From: Actinomycetota bacterium
GTDB lineage: Bacteria > Actinomycetota > Actinomycetes > Nanopelagicales > Nanopelagicaceae
Length of the DNA: 5,491 nucleotides
Reading direction: 5' to 3'
Assembly (NCBI GenBank): GCA_947463335.1
Contig: CANHRF010000073.1
Span: 1 to 5,491, forward strand
The notes under the pieces are model-generated. The model searched no databases. It was given only the letters and a program-made list of their open reading frames with translations, and was not told where the DNA came from. Both the position numbers and the translations under genes were made by a program. Position 1 is the first letter of the stretch, and each line of letters begins with the position of its first letter. Positions 1 to 5,321 of this stretch are shown here, in pieces.

Positions 1-1
1 G

Positions 2-253
2 ACAGGCGAATTTGTAACACCAACAAATGGAACTTGGGATGATGCATTTACCGAAATACAAGGCGTGCCCGCAATTGTTTGGGAAGATGCGGCGCGCATT
101 GATATCGAATCCGATGCGCCTTGGTGGGTAGTCTTTGACGAAGATTCTGAAGGTATCTGCATAGAACCGCAAACTGCGCCGCCAGATGCGCAGAATTTAG
201 GCATTAGTGGCGAACATTACCTAGAAGCGCTATTTGTATTTTCACAGGCATAA
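2..253 (+). CDS. Aldose 1-epimerase-like protein, C-terminal fragment
   Basis: The frame is open from base 2 to the TAA at 251-253, so this is the 3' end of a gene that begins upstream of the window; an in-frame GTG at 65 is internal, not the start. About 83 residues are visible. They include DAPWWVVFDE followed by ICIEPQTAPPDAQNLG, which matches the C-terminal hallmark of aldose 1-epimerases (galactose mutarotase superfamily). In that family a Glu in this stretch is the catalytic base for interconverting alpha and beta anomers of sugars; the Glu of IEPQT is the likely equivalent. The catalytic His region lies outside the window. The protein ends in a short beta-strand-like tail (LEALFVFSQA), as expected for the beta-sandwich fold. 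It is probably cytoplasmic. The sugar specificity cannot be read from this part, and related family members act on glucose-6-phosphate or other hexoses. Confidence 0.8.
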   Translation, partial: TGEFVTPTNGTWDDAFTEIQGVPAIVWEDAARIDIESDAPWWVVFDEDSEGICIEPQTAPPDAQNLGISGEHYLEALFVFSQA

Positions 254-271
254 GCAAAGAGAAAATAGGAT
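241..271 (+). promoter_or_regulatory. Putative promoter of the aminotransferase gene
   Basis: TAGGAT at 266-271 fits the actinobacterial -10 pattern TANNNT. It lies exactly six bases before the ATG at 278, so a transcript would start on or next to the start codon (leaderless). TTCACA at 241-246 matches five of six bases of TTGACA, but the 19-base spacer is a little long. The AGGA inside the -10 is also seven bases from the ATG and could act as a Shine-Dalgarno sequence if transcription comes from upstream, so the two readings cannot be separated by eye. Confidence 0.45.
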
Positions 272-277
272 TGGGAT

Positions 278-1636
278 ATGTCAAAAGAAATTGATCGCAC
301 TCGTTTAGCGCAACTTCGTAAAATTGAAGAAGAGCGTTTCTTGGCAAACCATAAGAAGAGCAGCGAAGCTTTCGCTGATTCGCAGAAGGTGATGCACGAA
401 GGCGTTCCGATGTCTTGGATGGCTAAATGGCCAGGCGCCCACCCAGTCTTCGTGAAGGAAGCAAAGGGCGCGAAGTTCACTGATATCGATGGCAACACAT
501 ACATCGACTTTTGTTTAGGCGATACCGGATCAATGACGGGTCATTCACCTGATGCAACAATTGCCGCGATCAAGCGCCAAGCAGATATCGGTATCACTTC
601 AATGCTGCCAACGCTTGATGCAGCGATTGTTTCTAAAGAACTCGCCGCACGTTTTGGCCTACCGAAATGGCAATTTACCGTCACCGCAACAGATGCCAAC
701 CGGCACGTTATTCGTTACTGCCGCTTGATCACTGGCCGTAGCAAGATAATCGTGATCGATCGTTGTTATCACGGAAGCGTCGATGAAACTTTTGCAACTT
801 TAGATGAAGCCGGAAATACAGTTAAGCGCGAAGGTAATTTAGGTGCGCCAGTTGATTTAGCTGTCACAACTCGCGTTGTGGAATTTAATGACTTGGCCGG
901 AATGGAAGCGGCGCTTAAGAATGGTGATGTCGCTGCGATCTTGATGGAACCTGCAATGACAAATGTTGGAATCGTCTTGCCTGACGATGGTTATTTGGTT
1001 GCGGTTCAGGGCTTAGCTAAGAAATATGGCGCGCTCTTGATTATTGATGAGACCCACACGATCTCAGTGGGCCCGGGCGGAATGACGCAAGATCTCGGTT
1101 TAAAGCCTGATTTCTTAACAATCGGTAAAGCAATTGCTGGTGGAATTCCTGTAGGTACTTTTGGAATGACCGAAGAAGTCGCAAACTCAATTAAGAAGTT
1201 AGTAGAACTTGAAATCATCGACACTGGTGGCATCGGCAGCACGCTGGCTGGAAACGCCATGTCGCTTGCGGCAATGCGTGCGACCTTAAGCGAAGTTTTA
1301 ACTGCAGATGCCTTCAAAGAGATGATCGCACTCGGTAATCGTTGGAGCGATGGCGTTGACGCTGCAATAGCTGAATTTGATTTAGATTGGCATTGCAACC
1401 GCTTAGGTGCACGTGGGGAATACATTTTTAAGGGCAAAGCACCGCGCACTGGTCGCGAAGCCGCTGAATCCGGTGACTTTGAATTAGAACAGTACATTCA
1501 CTTGCGCTTGCTCAACGATGGTTTCTTATTGACGCCATTTCATAATATGGCGCTGATGTCACCGGCTACAACAGCTGCCGATGTTGATGCTCACACAGCT
1601 GCATTTCGTGCGATGTGCGCCGATTTAGTTGGCTAG
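278..1636 (+). CDS. Class III PLP-dependent aminotransferase (glutamate-1-semialdehyde aminomutase-like)
   Basis: This is a complete 452-residue fold-type I PLP enzyme of the class III (ornithine/GSA) aminotransferase family, a normal length for it. The phosphate-binding region is TATDAN (residues 136-141) where most relatives have G-S/T-E-A-N. YHG at 164-166 supplies the ring-stacking segment. LLIIDETHTISVGPGG carries Asp257, which should contact the pyridine nitrogen. LTIGKAIAGGIPVG carries Lys284, the expected Schiff-base lysine. The TATDAN and DETHT variants separate it from ordinary HemL, whose motif is closer to DEVMTGFR, so I do not call it hemL. The amino donor, the acceptor and the pathway are not evident; some annotation systems would call such a protein an aspartate aminotransferase family member. 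It starts 24 bases after the epimerase-like gene, but carries its own possible promoter. It ends in a CTAG shared with the convergent acetyltransferase gene. It is cytoplasmic, with no signal peptide. Confidence 0.85.
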   Translation: MSKEIDRTRLAQLRKIEEERFLANHKKSSEAFADSQKVMHEGVPMSWMAKWPGAHPVFVKEAKGAKFTDIDGNTYIDFCLGDTGSMTGHSPDATIAAIKRQADIGITSMLPTLDAAIVSKELAARFGLPKWQFTVTATDANRHVIRYCRLITGRSKIIVIDRCYHGSVDETFATLDEAGNTVKREGNLGAPVDLAVTTRVVEFNDLAGMEAALKNGDVAAILMEPAMTNVGIVLPDDGYLVAVQGLAKKYGALLIIDETHTISVGPGGMTQDLGLKPDFLTIGKAIAGGIPVGTFGMTEEVANSIKKLVELEIIDTGGIGSTLAGNAMSLAAMRATLSEVLTADAFKEMIALGNRWSDGVDAAIAEFDLDWHCNRLGARGEYIFKGKAPRTGREAAESGDFELEQYIHLRLLNDGFLLTPFHNMALMSPATTAADVDAHTAAFRAMCADLVG

Positions 1637-2106
1637 TTAAAACCGAGACTTGTGTAAAGGGCTAAGCCTTTTTCGTTATCTGCATCTACGTAAAGCATCG
1701 AGTGTTTTAAACCTTTGGCAACCAGATAATTAATTGCTGCGACAGAAACAGCGCGGCCAATGCCTTGGTGGGCGTGATCGGGATCGACTCCAACAACATA
1801 TAACTCGCCGACTGGTTCTTGATTAACAAAATCTTGATGGATCTTGGTCCAGACAAATCCAATTATTAGATCGCCTTTTGTGGCGAGAAAGAAACCTTCT
1901 GGATCAAACCAACTTTCAGCCATACGGTTCTCTAAATCTTGCATCGCCCAGTTACCTTGATCTGGGTGGTTTGTGAAGATTTTATTATTTAGCTCGAGCC
2001 AGCGTTCTTTATCTTGCTCGGGGTTAAAGGTGCGAATTGCGTATTCGCGCTTTGTTGTTGGCAGTGGATCAGTGAGTGATCTGTGGATCTTAAGAATATG
2101 TCGCAT
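1633..2106 (-). CDS. MshD-type GNAT acetyltransferase, single C-terminal domain
   Basis: The 157 residues resemble the C-terminal half of actinobacterial mycothiol synthase, which acetylates the cysteinyl amine of Cys-GlcN-Ins in the last step of mycothiol synthesis. Recognisable stretches are IRTFNPEQD, HPDQGNW, ESWFDPEGFFLA, GFVWTKIH, GELYVVGVDPD and MLYVDADNEKGLALYTSLGF. Typical MshD has about 300 residues in two tandem GNAT domains, of which the C-terminal one is the catalytic half. Here the N-terminal domain is absent and the protein starts in the inter-domain linker (MRHILKIHRSLTDPLP). The tail stops at LGFN, about ten residues short of relatives. The acetyl-CoA loop reads AHQGIG (112-117), with Ala where the usual Q/R would be. 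The start lies five bases after the glnR stop, so the two are co-transcribed; adjacency of glnR and mshD is known in mycobacteria. It may be a minimal MshD or a GNAT with an altered substrate. Confidence 0.75.
   Translation of the reverse strand: MRHILKIHRSLTDPLPTTKREYAIRTFNPEQDKERWLELNNKIFTNHPDQGNWAMQDLENRMAESWFDPEGFFLATKGDLIIGFVWTKIHQDFVNQEPVGELYVVGVDPDHAHQGIGRAVSVAAINYLVAKGLKHSMLYVDADNEKGLALYTSLGFN
1656..1673 (+). terminator. Possible intrinsic terminator of the aminotransferase
   Basis: AAAGGGC (1656-1662), loop TAA, GCCTTTT (1666-1672) forms a 7-bp stem with one G-U pair, and a run of five T ends at 1673. It begins 20 bases after the aminotransferase stop and lies inside the antisense 3' coding end of the acetyltransferase, because no intergenic space exists. 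The T run is mostly part of the stem, which weakens the call. Confidence 0.3.
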
Positions 2107-2111
2107 TGCGG

Positions 2112-2825
2112 TTATACCCGCTCGGAAATTTGGCTCTCTTTGCCATTGTTAGGAAGTGTGAAGCGATAACCAACGTTGCGCACGGTACCGATGATTGATT
2201 CAAATTCGGGACCGAGTTTCGAACGTAAGCGACGGATGTGAACATCGACGGTGCGAGTTCCACCGAAATAATCGTAACCCCAAATTTCTTGCAACAACTG
2301 TGCGCGAGTAAAGACGCGACCAGGATGTTGCGCTAAAAACTTAAGGAGTTCAAACTCTTTAAATGTTAAATCAAGTGAACGGCCCTTGATCTTGGCGGTG
2401 TAGGTACTTTCATCAATAACAACATCGCCGGTGCGAATCTCACCCGCGTTTGGATCTGCTGCAGTCACTGCGGCAAGGTGAGTTCCAATTGAAATTCGAA
2501 TACGCGCATCAACTTCAGCCGGACCTGCGGTGTCGAGCATTACATCATCGACTCCCCAATCCGCACTCATCGCTGAAAGTCCACCTTCAGTTGTTATCGC
2601 AATAACAGGTGCACCAACACCGGTTGATGTCAGTAAACGAGTTAGATTCTTAACTGCAGGTAAATCACGACGGGCATCAACAAAGACAATATCCATTACT
2701 GGTGAATCAATTAGGACGCTCGCTTCTGCCGGCAAAATCTTGACCGTATGTTGCAATAAAGCGAGCGATGGCAGAACTTCCGCGCTGGCGCCATTTGTGT
2801 TTGTCAGTAACAACACCTTGGCCAT
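2112..2825 (-). CDS. glnR: GlnR, OmpR-type nitrogen response regulator
   Basis: This 237-residue protein is very close to actinobacterial GlnR, the orphan OmpR-family regulator that activates or represses nitrogen-assimilation genes such as glutamine synthetase and ammonium transport. The receiver-like domain spans about residues 1-118 and contains [11 protein letters not shown] with Asp50, the residue that in characterised GlnR proteins supports the dimer without classical phosphorylation. [16 protein letters not shown] and [13 protein letters not shown] are also GlnR-typical. The winged-helix DNA-binding domain spans about 128-224 and includes [20 protein letters not shown], then [20 protein letters not shown] as the recognition region, and ends with TVRNVGYRF. 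No sensor kinase gene lies beside it, as expected for GlnR. The ATG at 2825-2823 is preceded by GGAAAGG on the minus strand (plus 2835-2841) with a 9-base spacer. The gene is followed five bases later by the MshD-like gene and diverges from the thioredoxin gene. I saw no obvious GlnR box in the window. Confidence 0.95.
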   Translation of the reverse strand: MAKVLLLTNTNGASAEVLPSLALLQHTVKILPAEASVLIDSPVMDIVFVDARRDLPAVKNLTRLLTSTGVGAPVIAITTEGGLSAMSADWGVDDVMLDTAGPAEVDARIRISIGTHLAAVTAADPNAGEIRTGDVVIDESTYTAKIKGRSLDLTFKEFELLKFLAQHPGRVFTRAQLLQEIWGYDYFGGTRTVDVHIRRLRSKLGPEFESIIGTVRNVGYRFTLPNNGKESQISERV

Positions 2826-2888
2826 GGGATCAAGCCTTTCCGCGAAATTGAGTTAGTGATATCTGCCTAAGTGAGAGAGAATACTCCT
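2826..2888. promoter_or_regulatory. Divergent glnR / thioredoxin promoter region
   Basis: This short gap must hold the promoters of two divergent genes. Toward glnR it carries GGAAAGG (plus 2835-2841, read on the minus strand), a good ribosome-binding site. Toward the thioredoxin gene it carries the palindrome GATATC with TATCTG (2860-2865) as a weak -10 candidate, and a purine run GAGAGAGA (2873-2880) eight bases before the GTG at 2889. No -35 element is convincing on either strand. Confidence 0.4.
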
Positions 2889-3302
2889 GTGAAAACATTG
2901 ATTCCACTCGTGGTTGTGTTGGCTGGCGCCACCGGATTTGGCTTCTGGTACCAGCGCACGCGTGGGGAGTTTCGAAAGAAGAAGACGGTAAATGGGCCAA
3001 AGCTCACCGCTGCAATCGTGGGTACCGAACTTGGCTCGCGCGCCACAATGGTGCAATTCTCTTCAGCATTTTGCACTCCGTGCCGCGCAACAAAAGTACT
3101 TCTCGAAGATATGGTCAAAACCATGCCTGATGTTCGTTACGCCCACATTGATGCAGAATCTCATCTTGAACTGGTACGTAAATTAGATATTCGCTCGACG
3201 CCAACAACTTTATTTTTAAATGGCGCTGGCGTAGAAGTCGGCCGAGCAATGGGTACGCCTAAGCGCGCTCAAGTACAGGCTGCAATCGCGGCGATTCACT
3301 GA
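2889..3302 (+). CDS. Membrane-anchored thioredoxin-fold protein
   Basis: From the GTG at 2889 the product is 137 residues. Residues 4-20 form a hydrophobic membrane anchor (LIPLVVVLAGATGFGFW), followed by the positively charged segment RTRGEFRKKK. A thioredoxin domain follows, with MVQFSSAFCTPCRATK giving the CxxC redox pair Cys62 and Cys65, and RSTPTTLFLNG giving the cis-proline Pro105. Such proteins reduce or exchange disulfides of partner proteins. Because basic residues follow the anchor, the domain may face the cytoplasm, but the topology is not certain. A second in-frame GTG at 2871 would add six residues (MRENTP); I prefer 2889 because the purine run GAGAGAGA sits at ribosome-binding distance and the hydrophobic segment then starts at once. 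It diverges from glnR and precedes the DUF4395 gene, a pairing I recall from other actinobacteria, where the two may work together. The DUF4395 partner also has a CxxC. No dedicated substrate is visible. Confidence 0.85.
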   Translation: MKTLIPLVVVLAGATGFGFWYQRTRGEFRKKKTVNGPKLTAAIVGTELGSRATMVQFSSAFCTPCRATKVLLEDMVKTMPDVRYAHIDAESHLELVRKLDIRSTPTTLFLNGAGVEVGRAMGTPKRAQVQAAIAAIH

Positions 3303-3328
3303 CTGGGTCATTGCGAAGGGCTTGCAAG

Positions 3329-3357
3329 TAGTCAATTGCCGCAAACGCCTTTATTCT
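3329..3357 (+). promoter_or_regulatory. Putative promoter of the leader ORF and DUF4395 operon
   Basis: TATTCT at 3352-3357 fits TANNNT and is preceded, after a 17-base spacer, by TAGTCA (3329-3334), a four-of-six match to TTGACA. The expected transcription start falls on the A of the ATG at 3364. The bases between (TTACCT) are pyrimidine-rich and hold no ribosome-binding site, which supports a leaderless transcript. Upstream, 3311-3340 contains repeated TTGC/GCAA words that could be a regulator site, but no regulator can be named. Confidence 0.5.
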
Positions 3358-3363
3358 TTACCT

Positions 3364-3447
3364 ATGTTCGCTATCCAAACCAGCTACTTCACGAAGCGTC
3401 GTGTAATTGATTACGGTCGCTTAGCTGGCTCTATGTGTCGCGCTTAG
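3364..3447 (+). CDS. Putative Cys-ending leader peptide (attenuator ORF)
   Basis: An ATG at 3364 opens a 27-codon frame ending at TAG 3445-3447. The C-terminal part reads TKRRVIDYGRLAGSMCRA. Actinobacterial leader peptides upstream of sulfur and cysteine genes commonly show a basic pair or triplet, then D, then R, and end in C-R; the pattern K-R-R-x-x-D-x-x-R-x(5)-C-R is present here. In mycobacteria, leaderless short ORFs of this kind act as cysteine-responsive attenuators, where slow translation at Cys codons changes access to downstream genes. This peptide has a single Cys codon (TGT, residue 25) three codons before the stop, so stalling there is plausible but less certain than in polycysteine versions. 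It is too short for standard gene finders. The downstream target would be the DUF4395 gene, whose start is 65 bases beyond the leader stop. The family resemblance is from memory, and the regulatory role is inferred. Confidence 0.6.
   Translation: MFAIQTSYFTKRRVIDYGRLAGSMCRA
3380..3428 (+). promoter_or_regulatory. Inverted repeat inside the leader ORF
   Basis: CCAGCTA (3380-3386) and TAGCTGG (3422-3428) are perfect 7-base complements separated by 35 bases. GCGTCGT (3396-3402) and ACGGTCGC (3413-3420) can extend the fold with a mismatch and a bulge. The stem lies wholly within the translated leader, so ribosome position would decide whether it forms. The Cys codon (3436-3438) is just after the stem, so a ribosome stalled there would cover the 3' arm. 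Confidence 0.4.
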
Positions 3448-3466
3448 TTTGCTTTTCAAAAACTAA
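3444..3466 (+). promoter_or_regulatory. Small AT-rich hairpin at the leader stop codon
   Basis: TTAGTTT (3444-3450) pairs with AAACTAA (3460-3466) around a 9-base loop, and the 5' arm includes the leader stop codon. The stem has a single G-C pair and is weak, and no T-run follows, so it is not an intrinsic terminator. It could be one of several alternative pairings in the leader mRNA. Confidence 0.25.
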
Positions 3467-3497
3467 AACCACGACCCATAAATCAAACATAAAAAAT

Positions 3498-3512
3498 GTG
3501 AAGGAAGTAAAA
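3498..3512 (+). promoter_or_regulatory. Ribosome-binding site of the DUF4395 gene
   Basis: AAGGAAG at 3501-3507 lies five bases before the ATG at 3513 and is the best Shine-Dalgarno match on the plus strand. This fixes the start. GTGAAG (3498-3503), which overlaps it, is complementary to CTTCAC (3387-3392) in the leader ORF, so the site could be masked by long-range pairing. Confidence 0.6.
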
Positions 3513-3932
3513 ATGTCAGTATCAATTGATGCAAGAGGCCCACGTTGGTCAGCGGTAATCACGACAGTTGTACTCGCAATAGCCCTGGTGACTTCAAGCC
3601 TTTGGGTAATCGCTTTTCAAGCCGTTGTCTTTGCAATTGGTGCAATCCGCGGTCCGCAATTTACGCCTTATGCATTTATATTTAAAAAGTTAATTAAGCC
3701 GCGCTTGAAGTCAGAAGCGACTTTCGAAGATGTGCGTCCACCACAATTTGCACAGACAGTCGGACTTGGCTTCGCACTTGTTGCGGTAATTGCATCAGTA
3801 GGTGGCGCTGGAGGGCTATTCACAGTTGCTGTCGCTTTTGCACTTGCTGCTGCGTTTTTAAATGCGGCATTTAATTTCTGTTTGGGTTGCGAGATGTATT
3901 TGCTCATCTTGCGCGCTCGTACAGCGAAGTAA
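3513..3932 (+). CDS. DUF4395 family integral membrane protein
   Basis: The 139-residue product begins with IDARGPRWSAV, the conserved N-terminal signature of DUF4395. Hydrophobic segments lie at about residues 14-32, 33-46, 83-97 and 101-120, so four membrane passes are likely, with a cytoplasmic-looking loop (KKLIKPRLKSEATFEDVRPPQFAQ) between the second and third. The end of the last segment carries NFCLGCEMYLL with Cys123 and Cys126, a CxxC characteristic of the family and suited to redox chemistry at the membrane face. The function is not established. Family genes often sit beside a thioredoxin and a thiosulfate sulfurtransferase; the thioredoxin is present upstream here and no sulfurtransferase is in the window. 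A longer reading from the GTG at 3435 would add 26 hydrophilic residues without family resemblance and would overlap the leader ORF. Expression is probably governed by the leader region before it. Confidence 0.85.
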   Translation: MSVSIDARGPRWSAVITTVVLAIALVTSSLWVIAFQAVVFAIGAIRGPQFTPYAFIFKKLIKPRLKSEATFEDVRPPQFAQTVGLGFALVAVIASVGGAGGLFTVAVAFALAAAFLNAAFNFCLGCEMYLLILRARTAK

Positions 3933-3980
3933 CACACCAATAACCAGTTATTTACACTTTTAATCAATTCACTTTGAAGG

Positions 3981-3986
3981 TAGGCT
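3981..3986 (+). promoter_or_regulatory. Putative -10 element of the Fur-family gene
   Basis: TAGGCT fits TANNNT and ends six bases before the ATG at 3993, which would give a leaderless transcript. GAAGG at 3976-3980 is 12 bases from the ATG, too far for an efficient ribosome-binding site. TTTACA at 3951-3956 resembles a -35 element, but the 24-base spacing is too long to pair with this -10. Read-through from the DUF4395 gene 60 bases upstream is also possible. Confidence 0.4.
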
Positions 3987-3992
3987 AAAGCT

Positions 3993-4400
3993 ATGGCTGA
4001 TAGACATGAACTACGCGATAAGGGTCTGCGCTTAACACCACAGCGCGAACTAGTCTTATCTGCAGTACGCGAACTCGGCCATGCGACTCCAGAAGAAGTC
4101 GCTGAAAAGGTCCGTGCCACACATCCCGGTATCAACCTTTCCACTGTCTATCGCAACCTAGAAACGCTAGAAAATGTGGGCCTTGTGCAACATACACACT
4201 TGGGCCATGGCGGAGCGACTTACCACGCAGCTGAAGAATTAACTCACTTACATTTGGTTTGCGGAGATTGCGGATCGGTCGGAGATGCGCCGATCGCAGC
4301 GGCAGCAAATTTTGTACAGAATTTAGCTGATGACTACGGCTTTAAAACAGATGTAACTCACTTTGCAATTTATGGGCTATGCGCTGCGTGCGTTAAGTAA
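3993..4400 (+). CDS. nur: Fur-family metalloregulator, Nur-like (nickel)
   Basis: This is a complete 135-residue Fur-family repressor. The N-terminal winged helix has RLTPQRELVLSAV and INLSTVYRNLETLENVGLV, the latter being the DNA-recognition region. The dimerisation domain contains VQHTHLGHGGATYH, THLHLVCGDCG and FKTDVTHFAIYGLCAAC. Against Streptomyces Nur as I recall it, with a three-residue offset, the nickel-site histidines align with His67, His69 and His123. The second metal site aligns with His30, His85 and His87, and its fourth ligand is replaced by Leu83. CGDC (Cys90, Cys93) and CAAC (Cys130, Cys133) would bind structural zinc. Nur represses nickel uptake and iron superoxide dismutase genes when nickel is plentiful. 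The specificity is inferred from these residues; Zur or Fur activity cannot be excluded. No nickel gene is in the window. The ygfZ gene follows after 15 bases. Confidence 0.8.
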   Translation: MADRHELRDKGLRLTPQRELVLSAVRELGHATPEEVAEKVRATHPGINLSTVYRNLETLENVGLVQHTHLGHGGATYHAAEELTHLHLVCGDCGSVGDAPIAAAANFVQNLADDYGFKTDVTHFAIYGLCAACVK

Positions 4401-4415
4401 TTCGGTAATTAAAAA

Positions 4416-5321
4416 GTGACTGCAGTATTAGTTGAAGATGGCGTCGACAAGGGCGCTATTTGGCACTTTGGCGAACCTAATAAAGAACAGAAAGCGATGC
4501 TCGAAGGCAAGGCTTGGGCAGATCTCTCACATTTAAATATCGTTGCAGTATCAGGCGCGGATCGCCTCAAGTGGTTACACGATTTAACTACCCAACACTT
4601 ATCTGAACTTGCTGTGGGCCAATGGAGTTCAGCGCTAATTCTCGATCCACAAGGCCACGTGGAATATCAATTTAACTTAGTCGACGATGGCGAAAGTACT
4701 TGGTTGGTGCTTGATCCGGGATACGCTGAAAATCTGGTTACTTATCTGCAGAAAATGAAGTTTATGTTGCGCGTTGAAGTACGCGATGCATCCAGTGAAT
4801 ATGTTGTATTACGCGCTCCCGGAATTGCTACAGAAATCGGTGGGCCATATGCCTTGGTGCCGCGCGCTGAATTGAAAGAGATGAAAGAAACATTTGGGGC
4901 AACTGCAATGCAGGTTGGCACCTGGGCGCTAGATGCAGAACGCGTTGCGGCAGGGCGTCCACGAATTGGTTTTGATACCGACCACAAATCAATCCCTAAT
5001 GAACTCGGTGTTTTAAATAAATCAGTACATATGAATAAAGGTTGTTATCGCGGACAAGAAACAGTGGCAAAGATATTTAATTTAGGTAATCCACCACGTC
5101 GCTTAGTTATGTTGCATTTAGATGGCAGCCAAGTTGTGATGCCGGCACCAGGCACAGATGTGATGAATGGTGATGTACGAGTTGGTTTCCTTGGCACCGT
5201 TGCGCGCCACTTTGAACTTGGTCCAATCGCACTCGCCGTTATTAAGCGCACGACTCCGGTTGATGCGCAGTTGACCGTTGATAACGTAGCCGCCTCACAA
5301 CAAGTGATTGTTCCTGCATAA
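4416..5321 (+). CDS. ygfZ: YgfZ, folate-binding Fe-S cluster maintenance protein
   Basis: The 301-residue protein belongs to the GcvT-like YgfZ/CAF17 family, which uses tetrahydrofolate in making or repairing iron-sulfur clusters in certain enzymes. The family signature KGCYRGQE is intact with Cys210, the essential cysteine. The N-terminal part has ADLSHLNIVAVSGADRLKWL and HDLTTQHLSEL, and the middle has LILDPQGHVEYQFNLVDDG, both typical of actinobacterial members. AAGRPRIGFDTDHKSIPNE precedes the signature. The C-terminal domain (LGTVARHFELGPIALAVIKR) is complete. The GTG start at 4416 is the first possible one, since an in-frame TAA lies at 4410-4412, and the next ATG (4497) would remove conserved sequence. 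No Shine-Dalgarno sequence precedes the GTG, and only 15 bases separate it from the upstream gene, so translational coupling is likely. It is cytoplasmic. Confidence 0.93.
   Translation: MTAVLVEDGVDKGAIWHFGEPNKEQKAMLEGKAWADLSHLNIVAVSGADRLKWLHDLTTQHLSELAVGQWSSALILDPQGHVEYQFNLVDDGESTWLVLDPGYAENLVTYLQKMKFMLRVEVRDASSEYVVLRAPGIATEIGGPYALVPRAELKEMKETFGATAMQVGTWALDAERVAAGRPRIGFDTDHKSIPNELGVLNKSVHMNKGCYRGQETVAKIFNLGNPPRRLVMLHLDGSQVVMPAPGTDVMNGDVRVGFLGTVARHFELGPIALAVIKRTTPVDAQLTVDNVAASQQVIVPA

Noticed and set aside
65..253. Separate 62-residue gene starting at the GTG at 65
   Set aside because: The frame is open to base 2 and the epimerase-like similarity begins before 65, so this is an internal codon of a truncated gene.
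1006..1497. 163-residue minus-strand frame inside the aminotransferase
   Set aside because: It is antisense to a well-conserved enzyme, has low-complexity Ser/Pro/Ala composition and no recognisable domain.
2853..3124. Two minus-strand frames of 67 and 85 residues opposite the thioredoxin gene
   Set aside because: Both are antisense to the CxxC thioredoxin domain and have no ribosome-binding site or recognisable motif.
3311..3327. Hairpin TTGCGA-AGGGC-TTGCAA as a terminator of the thioredoxin gene
   Set aside because: The stem is short with one G-U pair, and the following bases GTAGTCAATT contain no T-run.
3435..3512. N-terminal extension of DUF4395 from the GTG at 3435
   Set aside because: The extra 26 residues lack family resemblance, overlap the leader ORF in another frame, and lie upstream of the strong ribosome-binding site AAGGAAG that serves the ATG at 3513.
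3668..4144. 158-residue minus-strand frame across DUF4395 and the Fur-family gene
   Set aside because: It is antisense to two recognised genes, and its Ser/Ala/Arg-rich product shows no domain.
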